A stretch of DNA of 64,000 nucleotides from JAOZPE01 sp964601275. GTDB taxonomy: Bacteria; Krumholzibacteriota; Krumholzibacteriia; JAJRXK01. The notes under the pieces were generated by a model. It had not been told where the DNA came from. It did not search any database and was given only the letters and a program-made list of their open reading frames with translations. Positions 44,592 to 53,131 of this stretch are shown piece after piece. The stretch lies in the NCBI GenBank assembly GCA_964601275.1, contig CAZRMV010000007.1:62001-126000 (forward strand), read 5' to 3'. Each line of letters opens with the position of its first letter. The first letter of the stretch is position 1. Both the position numbers and the translations under genes were made by a program.

Positions 44592-47500
44592 TCAGTGCAA
44601 CCGGTCCTGATGATCCCGGCCCCGGATCCAGCTCCACAGTTTCAGTGTATCTTCCAGCACCACGTATCCCGCCGGCACCAGCACGAGGGTGATGAAGGTG
44701 GAGAACATCACCCCGAACCCCAGGCTGATGGCCATCGGGATCAGGAACTGCGCCTGCAGGCTCTTTTCCATCATGATCGGGGTCAGTCCGGCGAAGGTGG
44801 TCAACGAGGTCAACAGGATGGGCCGGAAGCGCTGCAATCCGGCCTGGTGGATGGCTTCGTGCATGGGCGAGCCGTCGCGCCGCTTGCGATTGACGAAATC
44901 CACGAAGACCAGGCTGTCGTTCACCACCACCCCCGACAGCGCGACGATCCCGATCATCGAGAGGATGGAGAGCTTGTACCCCAGGAGGGCGTGTCCCCAG
45001 ATCGCCCCCACGATGCCGAAGGGAATGGCGGACATGACCATGGCCGGCTGCAGGTACGACTTGAAGGGGATCGCCATCAGCACATAGATGAGGAAGAGCG
45101 CGAGCATGAATCCCCTCTTGAGGCCTTCCATCGATTCGGCCTGTTCGCGCTGCTCTCCCTCGAAGGTGTAGCTGACGGTGGGGTGGGAGGCCAGGATCTC
45201 GGGAAGGACGTCCTTGACCAGGGCCGCCCGCACCTCGTTGGCGGTGGTGACCGCCTGATCCACTCCGCCGCTCACGCTGATGACCCGTTTGCGATCGGCG
45301 CGATGGATGGTGGAGAAACCGCGTCCCATCTTCGCCCGCGCCACCACGGTGAAGGGGAGTTCCGCCCCGGAGGGAAGGCGGATGCGCATGTTCTCCAGGT
45401 CGCCCAGACTGCTTCTCTCGCTTCGGGGATAGCGCACCATGACCTTCAAGTCGTCGCGCCCGCGTTGGATCCTCTGGACCTCCTCGCCGTAGAATCCCTG
45501 CCGTACCTGCCGGGCGAGATCCATCAGGGTGAGACCCGCTGCCTCCCCTTCCGGGGTGAGGCTGAGCTTGATCTCGAGCTTTCCCGAGCGGTAGTCGTCG
45601 CGGATATCGATGGTCCCGGGGAATTCGGCCATCCGCCGCTTCAGCTGGCGGGCCGCGGCCTTCAGTTCATCGAGATCGGCCGAGGCAAGTTGGACCTGCA
45701 GGGCGGCCCCGGCGTTGAAGAGGGAGGAATTGTAGCGGAGTTCCACCGCATCGGGGATCTCGCCCACATTCTTCCGCCACAGACGGGCCAGGTCGGTGCT
45801 GGTGAAGGAGCGGTGCTCGCTGCCCACCAGTTCCACCTGCACTTCCCCGAGATGGCTTCCCACCGGCAGCACCCGCGTCCCCATGGGTCCGCCGCTCTGG
45901 GCGACGAATGGTTGTTCCCCGACCGTCGAACGGACGTGCCGGATGATCGGCCCCCCGTCCTTGGTCTTCAGTTGCTGTCCCAGCTCGAGCGCGGCGGCTT
46001 CGATCGTCTTCACCACGCTCTCGGTGACGGCGGCCGAGGTCCCCTGGGGCATGGTCAACAGGGCCACGACCCGGTCGGATTCCACCGGGGGCATGAAGAC
46101 GAACTTCACCTTGCCGCCGCCCACCAGGCCGACGGTGAGAAAAAGGGTCGCCAGGGCGACGGCGACCGTCAGGTAACGGTTCTTCATCGCAAAGACCAGG
46201 CTGGGGCTGTAGACAGCGTGGATGAACCATTGCAGCCGGCGGTCCACGCCGTGCTGGAACCGTTTCCAGGTACGGGTCACCCGGTTTCTCCCCTCGCTTC
46301 CCTCGTCCGGCTTGAGGTGATAGAGGTGCGTGGGAAGGATGAACTGGCTCTCGGCCACCGAGAACAAGAGGGTGGGGATGATCACCATGGGCATGACTTT
46401 GAAGATCTTCCCGACATTGCCCGGCACGTTGAGCAGGGGATAGAACGCGGCGACCGTGGTGAGGACGGCGAAGACCACCGGCACCGCGACTTCCTGGACT
46501 CCCTTCACCGCCGCCTCGTCCGGACGTTCCCCGCGCCGGACGTGGGCGTGGATGTTCTCACCGACCACGATGGCGTCATCCACCACGATTCCCAGGACGA
46601 GGATGAAGGCGAAGAGCGAAACCATGTTGATGGAGACCCCCAGGGGAGGCATGAGCCAGATGGCTCCGAGGAAACTCAGGGGAATCCCCAGGGCGACCCA
46701 GAAGGCCAGGCGGAAGCGCAGGAAGAGAGCGAGGACCAGGAAGACCAGGACCAATCCCTGCAGACCGTTGCGCAGGAGCAGGTCGATCCGTTGTTGCAGA
46801 TAGTTCGAGGTGTCGTGCCAGGTGATGATGGAGATTCCCCGGGGAAGCCGGGCGTTCTTCACGTAATCCTTGACCTCGCGGCCCAGATCCAGGGCGTCCT
46901 GTTCCCCTACCCGGTAGACGCTGAGAACGATCGCGGGATACCCGTCGAAGCGGGACCACTGGTCGGTGTCGGCGAATCCGTCGACCACCTTGGCCACGTC
47001 CCCCACGAAGATCCGGGTTCCGTCGGGGCGGGTCCTCAGGACGATCCTCTCGAAGTCCCGGCCGGTGTAGGCCTGGCCCTTGGTGCGGATCAGGATCTCC
47101 CCGCTGCGCGTCTTCAAGGACCCTCCGGGAAGGTCGAGGCTGCCCCGGCGCACCGCGTTCACCACCTCGTCGAAGCTCATGCCGTATCGCCGGAGGTTCT
47201 CCTCGGGGACTTCGATGGAGATCTCGAAGGGTCGGGCCGAGGTGATCTCGACCAGGGTGACATCGGGGAGCGAGGAGAGCTCGTCGCGGACCCGTTCGGC
47301 CATCCGCTTGAGAGACATCTCGTCGGTGTCCCCGTAGATCGCCACATCGATCACCTGACGGCGGACCAGCAGTTCCTGGACGATGGGTTTCTCGGCGTCC
47401 ACGGGAAGATTGTCGATGGCGTCGACGCGGATCTTCACATCGTCGAGAAGCTGCCGGACATCCGCTCCCTTGAGCGCCTCGATGGTGACCGTGCCGACGC

Positions 47501-47762
47501 CCTCGCTGGACGAGGAGGTGATGCGACGCACCCCGGTCAATCCCTGGATCTGTTCCTCGATACGGACGCAGATCGACTGCTCGATCTCCTCCGGAGAGGC
47601 CCCGGGATGGATGACCTTGACGGTGATGAGATCGGCCGAGAATTCCGGAAACACCTCGCGCTTGATCTGGGGGAGGGTCAACAGCCCTCCGACGAAGATG
47701 GTCATCATCAAGAGGTTCGCGGCCACGTGGTTGTGCGCGAACCAGGCGACGAGGGACTTCAC
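44592..47762 (-). CDS. RND efflux transporter, inner-membrane pump
   Basis: A 1056-aa resistance-nodulation-division pump (AcrB/MexF type) with 12 expected transmembrane helices and two large periplasmic domains. TM1 is at the N-terminus (FAHNHVAANLLMMTIFVGG). The proton-relay Asp pair in TM4 is FILVLGIVVDDAIVVGENI, and the second half repeats the plan with ILSMIGIVALSGVVVNDSLVFVDF. It drives proton-coupled export of drugs, fatty acids or lipids. The heavy-metal (HME) signature is not evident, so a HAE-type substrate range is more likely. The start is GTG at 47762, overlapping the stop of the membrane-fusion gene (GTGA). It is the last gene of the tetR-tolC-mfp-rnd operon. Confidence 0.92.
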   Translation of the reverse strand: MKSLVAWFAHNHVAANLLMMTIFVGGLLTLPQIKREVFPEFSADLITVKVIHPGASPEEIEQSICVRIEEQIQGLTGVRRITSSSSEGVGTVTIEALKGADVRQLLDDVKIRVDAIDNLPVDAEKPIVQELLVRRQVIDVAIYGDTDEMSLKRMAERVRDELSSLPDVTLVEITSARPFEISIEVPEENLRRYGMSFDEVVNAVRRGSLDLPGGSLKTRSGEILIRTKGQAYTGRDFERIVLRTRPDGTRIFVGDVAKVVDGFADTDQWSRFDGYPAIVLSVYRVGEQDALDLGREVKDYVKNARLPRGISIITWHDTSNYLQQRIDLLLRNGLQGLVLVFLVLALFLRFRLAFWVALGIPLSFLGAIWLMPPLGVSINMVSLFAFILVLGIVVDDAIVVGENIHAHVRRGERPDEAAVKGVQEVAVPVVFAVLTTVAAFYPLLNVPGNVGKIFKVMPMVIIPTLLFSVAESQFILPTHLYHLKPDEGSEGRNRVTRTWKRFQHGVDRRLQWFIHAVYSPSLVFAMKNRYLTVAVALATLFLTVGLVGGGKVKFVFMPPVESDRVVALLTMPQGTSAAVTESVVKTIEAAALELGQQLKTKDGGPIIRHVRSTVGEQPFVAQSGGPMGTRVLPVGSHLGEVQVELVGSEHRSFTSTDLARLWRKNVGEIPDAVELRYNSSLFNAGAALQVQLASADLDELKAAARQLKRRMAEFPGTIDIRDDYRSGKLEIKLSLTPEGEAAGLTLMDLARQVRQGFYGEEVQRIQRGRDDLKVMVRYPRSERSSLGDLENMRIRLPSGAELPFTVVARAKMGRGFSTIHRADRKRVISVSGGVDQAVTTANEVRAALVKDVLPEILASHPTVSYTFEGEQREQAESMEGLKRGFMLALFLIYVLMAIPFKSYLQPAMVMSAIPFGIVGAIWGHALLGYKLSILSMIGIVALSGVVVNDSLVFVDFVNRKRRDGSPMHEAIHQAGLQRFRPILLTSLTTFAGLTPIMMEKSLQAQFLIPMAISLGFGVMFSTFITLVLVPAGYVVLEDTLKLWSWIRGRDHQDRLH

Positions 47763-48976
47763 TGCAGAACCTCCCCCGTCGGCTGCTTGGTCGCCCCATT
47801 CTCTTCCCCGAAGACGCGCACCTTCATTCCCTCGGTGACCACGTCCAGGGCGGACAGGCAGACCCGATCGCCGTCCTTCAACCCTTCTCCCACCACGATC
47901 TCGTCGCGTCCCTTGCGCAGGACGCCGACCTTGCGCAGATGCAGCCGATCGTCGGCGTCGACGACGAGGACCGTGTCTTCGCTGCGCAGCACCCCCCGCG
48001 GCAACACGAAGGCATGATCGGTTCTGTCGCCCTGGATCTCCGCGTCGACGAACAAGCCCGCGGTGAGGGGTACGATTCTTCCCTCATGATGTCGTCCGTA
48101 GGGGTCATCCACGCCGGCGATGACGTGGATCATCCGGGTCTTGGGGTCGATCTCCCCTTCGACCCGCAGGATGCGCCCGTTCCAGCTCACCCGGTGGGAT
48201 CCGATCGTCGCGGACAGGCGGACCGCGGGCAGGTCCTGGGGGTTCTCCTGGGCCTGCAGGGCCTCCTCGTAGTCCAGGGGAAGATCGAGGTAGCTCAGGT
48301 CCTGGAGGGTCATGGGCAACCGCACCTCCGCGCGGTCGACCGCGAAGATCGTCGCCACCACCACTCCCGGGTTCACGTACTGGCCCAGATCCGCCTGCTT
48401 GCTGCGGATGCGGCCGGCGTAGGGAGCGCGGATCCGGGTCCTCTGCAGGTCCCGGCGGGCCCTGGCCAGTGCGGCTTCGGCGGCCGCCAATTGGGCCTTG
48501 GCCTGTTGCAGTTGCGGCGTGCGCAGGGCGAGCGCACTCACCTCTCCCGGCTTCAGGTCCGAATACTCCTCGCGTGCCACCTGGGCTTCCTCTTCTTCCA
48601 TGGAGAGCTGGACCTTCGCGGCCGCGACCGAGGCCGCGGCCTGGGTCACCGCCGCCTCGTAGTCGGTCGGATCGATCTTCAGGAGCGGGTCACCCTTCTC
48701 GAAGAAGCTTCCCACCGAGAACGAGGGGGAGATCCAGATGATCCGACCGCTCACTTCGCTCACCAACGCGCTTTCGGTGCGGGGCGTGACCGTGCCCTGG
48801 GCGCGCACGATATACCGGTGCGGCTGGCCGGTGACCTCCAGCACCCGCACCAGGGGTGGCAGGGCGGCGGGGGATTGACGCCGGGGTTTCGAGCGGCTCT
48901 TCACCATCGCCACCGCGAGGAGGACACTCAGGGCCAGGACGATCAAGGGGAGGAACTTGCGGAGTCTGGGATTCAT
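47759..48976 (-). CDS. RND efflux periplasmic adaptor (membrane fusion protein)
   Basis: A 405-aa adaptor linking the RND pump to the outer-membrane channel. An N-terminal membrane anchor (FLPLIVLALSVLLAVAMV) is followed by the split lipoyl domain (IVRAQGTVTPRTESALVSEV ... RIRAPYAGRIRSKQADLGQYV). Between its halves is a long alpha hairpin with heptad-like Ala/Glu/Gln stretches (AKAQLAAAEAALARARRDLQ), and beta-barrel domains follow. The ATG at 48976 overlaps the stop of the TolC-like gene (ATGA). Its own stop overlaps the pump start, so translation is chained. Confidence 0.92.
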   Translation of the reverse strand: MNPRLRKFLPLIVLALSVLLAVAMVKSRSKPRRQSPAALPPLVRVLEVTGQPHRYIVRAQGTVTPRTESALVSEVSGRIIWISPSFSVGSFFEKGDPLLKIDPTDYEAAVTQAAASVAAAKVQLSMEEEEAQVAREEYSDLKPGEVSALALRTPQLQQAKAQLAAAEAALARARRDLQRTRIRAPYAGRIRSKQADLGQYVNPGVVVATIFAVDRAEVRLPMTLQDLSYLDLPLDYEEALQAQENPQDLPAVRLSATIGSHRVSWNGRILRVEGEIDPKTRMIHVIAGVDDPYGRHHEGRIVPLTAGLFVDAEIQGDRTDHAFVLPRGVLRSEDTVLVVDADDRLHLRKVGVLRKGRDEIVVGEGLKDGDRVCLSALDVVTEGMKVRVFGEENGATKQPTGEVLQ

Positions 48977-50583
48977 CGGGCATCCTCGCGGAATCGGGGG
49001 TCCTCGAGCTGGAAGGAGCGGGTGTCCTTTCCGGGTTCCGGCGGCGGAAGGGTGAATCCACCGCCCAGGGCCATGATCAGGTCGACGCGGGCATCGAGTC
49101 GTTCACGCTGGACCTGGATCCACGCGCTCTCGGCTTCGAAGGCCCGGCGCTGGGATCCGAGCAGGGTGATGAGATCGGTGAGGCCGGCCCGGTAGCGGTC
49201 GCCGGCCAGGGAGGCCGCGGCCCGGGCCTGCTCGGAGGATTCCCGCAGGTGTTCTTCGCGTTGCCGGAGCAGTCGTTCGGCGGTCAGGGCGTTCTCCACC
49301 TCCGCGAAGGCCTTCAGCGCCGTGTTGGCGTAGTTGGAGAGGACCTCCGCCTGCCGGGCCTCGGCCTGCCGCACCTGGGCGCGGAGCCGTCCGCCCTGGA
49401 AGATCGGCTGGACCAGGTTGCCCAACAGGCTCCACATGCCGAAATCCCCGTCGAAGATCTGGTTCAGTTCGTTCCCGGTGGTGCCGGCGCTGCCGGTGAG
49501 ACTGATCCGGGGCAGCAGCGCTCGCTTGGAGGAGGAAACCCTGAGGCCGGCGGCGGCCAGCCGTCGTTCGGCGGCGATCAGATCGGGGCGGCGGGTGAGC
49601 AGTTCGGCGGGAAGCCCCGCCGGGGGCGGAGTGTCCAGGGTGGGCAGGCGCGGATTGCTTTCCACGTCTGCGCGCGGATAGCGGCCGAGCAGGACCTCCA
49701 GCCGCCGCTCGGCCCGGTCGAGCTGCTGCTGGCGGGTCTGCTGCAGCGCGAGGGCGGCGTTGTAGTCGGCCAGGCTGAGGCGGAGGTTCAAGGCGGGGGC
49801 GAGGCCGTGCCGGTAGCGGGAACGCGTGGCATCCACGGTGCGCCGGAACGAGGCCACCGTCCTCTTCGCCAGTTCCAGCTGATGGCGGGCCTCCACCAGG
49901 GCGAACCACGCCTTGGCGGTCTGCCCGCTGAGCGAGAGCTGGGCCCCCGCGTAGTCGGCCACGGCCGCCTGGGCGTCGCTGAGCGCCGCGCTGGTGGCGG
50001 TGCGGACGCGCCCCCAAAGGTCCAGCTCCCAGCTCAATTGCAGATCGAGACGATAGACGTTGGTCAGGAAGCTGGCCGGTTTGTCCCCGTTTCCTCCGAA
50101 GGGGAATCCGGGGAAGAGCTGCTTGCTGCGCTGGGCGCTTCCGCTGCCATTGAGCTGGGGGAGACCATCCGCCCTCTGGATCCCGGCCAACGCCAGGGCC
50201 TCCTGGACCCGCGCCGCGGCCGCCTGCAGGTCGTAGTTGGAACCCAGGCTCTCCAGGACCAGGCGATCGAGGGTGGAATCGCCGAAGGCTTCCCACCACC
50301 GCAGTGAAAGGGCCAGGGAATCGTCCCGCGCGGGGCCAACGGCCCGGCCCTCGGCGGAGGGGGCCGAAACGGCGCTGTCGGCGCGCGATGGAGAGGTCCA
50401 TTGGACCGGCAGGTCCATCTGCAGCTCGGGGGGGGACACCGGGGGCGCCGAGGCGCAGGAAGCCAGCAGCAGGGACAGGAGCACGGCCGCCAGGCCGGCG
50501 CCGGAACTCCGGCTCACCCGCGCCGGGAAGCCCCTCCCGGGTTCGGCCTCCCGGGCCCTCTCCCTTGCGGTCGTGCAACGCAT
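48973..50583 (-). CDS. TolC-family outer-membrane efflux lipoprotein (NodT/OprM type)
   Basis: A 536-aa outer-membrane channel of the RND system. The signal peptide ends in the lipobox LLASC with Cys43 as the lipid-anchor residue, as in OprM. The body has the family's two repeats of paired alpha-helical coiled coils, including WELDLWGRVR (the conserved turn of the family) and LLTRRPDLIAAERRLAAA. The ATG at 50583 shares one base with the tetR stop (TGATG), and its stop overlaps the adaptor ATG. I rejected the much longer reading upstream, since it runs through the tetR gene in another frame. Confidence 0.9.
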   Translation of the reverse strand: MRCTTARERAREAEPGRGFPARVSRSSGAGLAAVLLSLLLASCASAPPVSPPELQMDLPVQWTSPSRADSAVSAPSAEGRAVGPARDDSLALSLRWWEAFGDSTLDRLVLESLGSNYDLQAAAARVQEALALAGIQRADGLPQLNGSGSAQRSKQLFPGFPFGGNGDKPASFLTNVYRLDLQLSWELDLWGRVRTATSAALSDAQAAVADYAGAQLSLSGQTAKAWFALVEARHQLELAKRTVASFRRTVDATRSRYRHGLAPALNLRLSLADYNAALALQQTRQQQLDRAERRLEVLLGRYPRADVESNPRLPTLDTPPPAGLPAELLTRRPDLIAAERRLAAAGLRVSSSKRALLPRISLTGSAGTTGNELNQIFDGDFGMWSLLGNLVQPIFQGGRLRAQVRQAEARQAEVLSNYANTALKAFAEVENALTAERLLRQREEHLRESSEQARAAASLAGDRYRAGLTDLITLLGSQRRAFEAESAWIQVQRERLDARVDLIMALGGGFTLPPPEPGKDTRSFQLEDPRFREDAR

Positions 50584-51308
50584 CACCGGTCCTCCCGGGA
50601 CGGGGACGCGGCCGACACCGACGAAGACGACAGCACCGCGGGGGCCTGGAACACGGTGATCATGTTGTGCAGGAGAAGCCGGGGGAGCACCGCGGAGTCC
50701 TCCTCCGCCGAGGGCGTTGCGAAGATCGGCATCCTCTCGTCCATGTTCAGCACGATGAGCAGTGATCCCACCACGAAGTGCAGCCGCCACAGGATCTCCT
50801 GGCGGCCGAGGTGGGGGGCGGCCCGTTGCAGCGAGGGGAAGAAGCGGGCGAAGACCTCGGCGAAGAGATGATGCTTCAGGTCGATGAAGTCCTCGCCGAG
50901 TTCGACCATGGCCCGCGCCATCAGCCGCGCCCGGTGGGGGCGCCGCCGGCGACTCTCCAGGACATCCTGCATCGGAAGCAGGAAGGCCCCGCAGACCGCC
51001 TCCAGGGAGGGCCCTTCCTGCCCGGCGGCTCGTTCCGCCTGCTCCAGGGCTTCCAGGCGCATCCGGTTGAGCGGGGCGATGTACCGTTCGAAGACCGCGC
51101 GGATCAGCGCGTTCCGGCTTCCGAAGTGATAGTTCACCGCGGCCAGGTTCACTCCGGCGCGGGCGGTGATGGCCCGCAGACTGGTGGCGCGGAATCCCCG
51201 GGTGGCGAAGAGTTCCTCCGCCGCGTCGAGGATCTTCTCCGTGGTCTGGTGGACGTTCTCCTCGTTTCCCGGAGGAAGGTCGGCCTGGCCGGCCGCGGCA
51301 GCGTGCAT
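50583..51308 (-). CDS. TetR-family transcriptional regulator of the efflux operon
   Basis: A 241-aa repressor. The N-terminal helix-turn-helix reads KILDAAEELFATRGFRATSLRAITARAGVNLAAVNYHFGSRNALI-like; the recognition helix is in GVNLAAVNYHF. The C-terminal ligand-binding domain (a CerR-like/TetR_C type) is helical. I chose the ATG at 51308 with GAGGT upstream, instead of a TTG seven codons earlier. The gene is the first of the efflux operon, and a perfect 22-bp palindrome lies 24 bases before its start. It probably represses itself and the whole pump operon until the pumped compound binds. Confidence 0.88.
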   Translation of the reverse strand: MHAAAAGQADLPPGNEENVHQTTEKILDAAEELFATRGFRATSLRAITARAGVNLAAVNYHFGSRNALIRAVFERYIAPLNRMRLEALEQAERAAGQEGPSLEAVCGAFLLPMQDVLESRRRRPHRARLMARAMVELGEDFIDLKHHLFAEVFARFFPSLQRAAPHLGRQEILWRLHFVVGSLLIVLNMDERMPIFATPSAEEDSAVLPRLLLHNMITVFQAPAVLSSSSVSAASPSREDR

Positions 51309-51331
51309 CGGACACCTCGGATGGAACAAGG

Positions 51332-51353
51332 GTTTGAAACGATCGTTTCAAAC
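51332..51353. promoter_or_regulatory. Perfect 22-bp palindrome, probable TetR operator
   Basis: The half-site GTTTGAAACGA is followed directly by its exact reverse complement. It lies 24 bases upstream of the tetR ATG and about 120 bases upstream of the divergent methyltransferase gene. Length, symmetry and position fit an autoregulatory TetR operator covering the operon promoter. Confidence 0.8.
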
Positions 51354-51471
51354 GATTGCAAGAATCCGGCCGAAGGGCAAGGGGAATCTCCCGGAATGTG
51401 TCCAAGTCCTTGAAATCCAACGCAGAACGTGGGAGCCTGGGGCCTTCCCCAGGCCCTCGGGAGCAGCGCCG

Positions 51472-52221
51472 ATGCGCCATGCGTGGTTGTGGATGGGAGC
51501 GGTCCTGGCCGCGGCGGTGGCCTTGGTCTCGCTGCTCTTCTTCGCCCTGCGCCTGGTCGGGGTGGCTCCGCCCGGCGCGCCGTCGGATCCCCTCACCCGC
51601 TCGACACCGGCCGCGGTGGCGGTGGATGTGGGCCTGTGGGTCCTGTTCGCCCTGCAGCACAGTGGGCAGAACCGCCGTCCCCTGAAACGGAGGATCACCC
51701 GGTGGCTGGGGTCGGCCGGGGAGCGGTCGCTGTACGTGTTCTTCTCCGGGGTGGTGACGCTGCTGCTGGCCGTTCTGTGGCAGCCCCTGCCGGGCGCGGT
51801 GTGGAATCTGTCCTATCCCTGGGATCGGTGGGTGGGTCTGGTGGCCCTGGGAGGCCTGGCATTGGCTGGGATCTCCAGCATGCTCATCGATGGGCTCGAT
51901 CTCATCGGATTGCGGCGTCCGTGGCTCGTCTCGAAGGGACGCAGCTACCGGGATCCTCCGCTGGACACCCCGCTCTTCTATCGCTGGCTGCGCCATCCCC
52001 TCCAGGCCGGGGTGATCCTCCTCTTGTGGGGGACCGGTCACATGAGCGTCGACCGCCTGGTCATGGCGGTCTGCGGGACACTCTACATCCTTCTCGCCCT
52101 GCCCCTGGAAGAAAGGGACCTGGTCGCGACCTACGGTGACGCCTACCGGAACTACCAGGGCCGGGTGCCCCGCCTGTGGCCGCGTTGGAGGGGCGCGTCG
52201 TTGCCGGACGAGGAGAAGTGA
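51472..52221 (+). CDS. MddA/NnrU-like membrane methyltransferase
   Basis: 249 aa with about five or six transmembrane helices. The C-terminal part has the isoprenylcysteine-methyltransferase-like SAM-binding pattern: FYRWLRHPLQAGVILLLWGT, then LEERDLVATYGDAYRNYQGRVPRLWP. This order closely matches methanethiol S-methyltransferase (MddA), which makes dimethyl sulfide from methanethiol. The family also contains NnrU-type proteins with other or unknown roles, so the substrate is inferred. The ATG at 51472 follows GGGAGCAGC. It is divergent from the efflux operon and could share control by the TetR palindrome. Confidence 0.72.
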   Translation: MRHAWLWMGAVLAAAVALVSLLFFALRLVGVAPPGAPSDPLTRSTPAAVAVDVGLWVLFALQHSGQNRRPLKRRITRWLGSAGERSLYVFFSGVVTLLLAVLWQPLPGAVWNLSYPWDRWVGLVALGGLALAGISSMLIDGLDLIGLRRPWLVSKGRSYRDPPLDTPLFYRWLRHPLQAGVILLLWGTGHMSVDRLVMAVCGTLYILLALPLEERDLVATYGDAYRNYQGRVPRLWPRWRGASLPDEEK

Positions 52222-52280
52222 TCTTCCCCGCGGCGGGATGAAGCTCCTGAAGGGATGGGCCGGGGTGGGAGAATGCGACC

Positions 52281-52309
52281 TTGCTCCCGGGCCTGCCGAG
52301 GCGCACAAT
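52281..52309 (+). promoter_or_regulatory. Possible promoter of the succinate dehydrogenase operon
   Basis: TTGCTC at 52281-52286 and CACAAT at 52304-52309 are separated by 17 bases and lie 115 bases upstream of sdhC. The match to sigma-70 boxes is moderate. Confidence 0.35.
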
Positions 52310-52423
52310 GGACCGTTGTTTGTCCGCTCCAGCCTTCCCCGGGCGACGATCCGGGGGGCGTGGGATCCTCACCGCCGCCGGAATCTTCCCTGCGGCGCTT
52401 CACCCCTTCGCATGGAGTACTCA

Positions 52424-53119
52424 ATGAAGCGGGTGGTGAATCTCTACCGCACTTCCATCGGGAAGAAAACCATCATGGCGGTCACCGGTTTCGTCTTCGT
52501 GGCGTTCGTGATCGTCCATATGATCGGCAACCTCAAGATCTTCTATCCCGCCCACGACGGCGTCCACAAGATCGACGTCTACGGGGAGTACCTGCGGACG
52601 GTGGGGTACCCGATCTTCGCCCGGGGCCAGGTCCTCTGGATCGTCCGGATCACCCTCATCGGTCTGGCGTTGTTGCACATCTGGTCGGCGATCTCCACCT
52701 GGCTCATGAGCCGGTCCGCGCGACCCGTGGGTTACCAGGTCGTGAAGCCCGTCTCTTCCACGATCGCCTCACGCACCATGCGCATCGGCGGCATCGTGAT
52801 CGCGGTCTTCATCATCTTCCATCTGCTGAATCTCACGACCGGCGACATCTTTCCCGGGGGCACCTTCGAGCACGGAGCGGTGCACGCCAACATGGTGGCG
52901 AATTTCGCGGTCTGGTGGGTCACTGCGTTCTACGTCATCGCCATGCTCTTCCTGGGCCTGCACCTGTATCACGGGGTCTGGAGCGCCTTCCAGACGCTGG
53001 GAGTCTCCAATCCAAGGTACAATTCGTGGCGACGGTGCCTGGCCTGGTTCGTTGCCATCCTCGTCACCGCCGGGAACATCTCCATTCCCCTGGCGATCCT
53101 CATCGGCAAAGTGCACTAG
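52424..53119 (+). CDS. sdhC: Succinate dehydrogenase cytochrome b558 subunit
   Basis: A 231-aa membrane subunit of the b558 type, with five transmembrane helices and histidines placed to bind two haems (VIVHMIGN, LLHIWSA, FIIFHLLN, LGLHLYHGVW). It anchors SdhAB to the inner membrane and passes electrons to menaquinone, which matches the MqnC futalosine gene in the same window. The ATG at 52424 has TGGAG upstream; an ATG four codons earlier is the alternative. It is followed after 12 bases by sdhA. Confidence 0.9.
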   Translation: MKRVVNLYRTSIGKKTIMAVTGFVFVAFVIVHMIGNLKIFYPAHDGVHKIDVYGEYLRTVGYPIFARGQVLWIVRITLIGLALLHIWSAISTWLMSRSARPVGYQVVKPVSSTIASRTMRIGGIVIAVFIIFHLLNLTTGDIFPGGTFEHGAVHANMVANFAVWWVTAFYVIAMLFLGLHLYHGVWSAFQTLGVSNPRYNSWRRCLAWFVAILVTAGNISIPLAILIGKVH

Positions 53120-53131
53120 GAGGAGATCGTC

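Noticed and set aside
48973..52308. A long upstream extension of the TolC-like gene
   Set aside because: The extra 575 codons pass through the tetR gene and the palindrome in another frame and lack any family match. The ATG at 50583 opens onto a lipoprotein signal.
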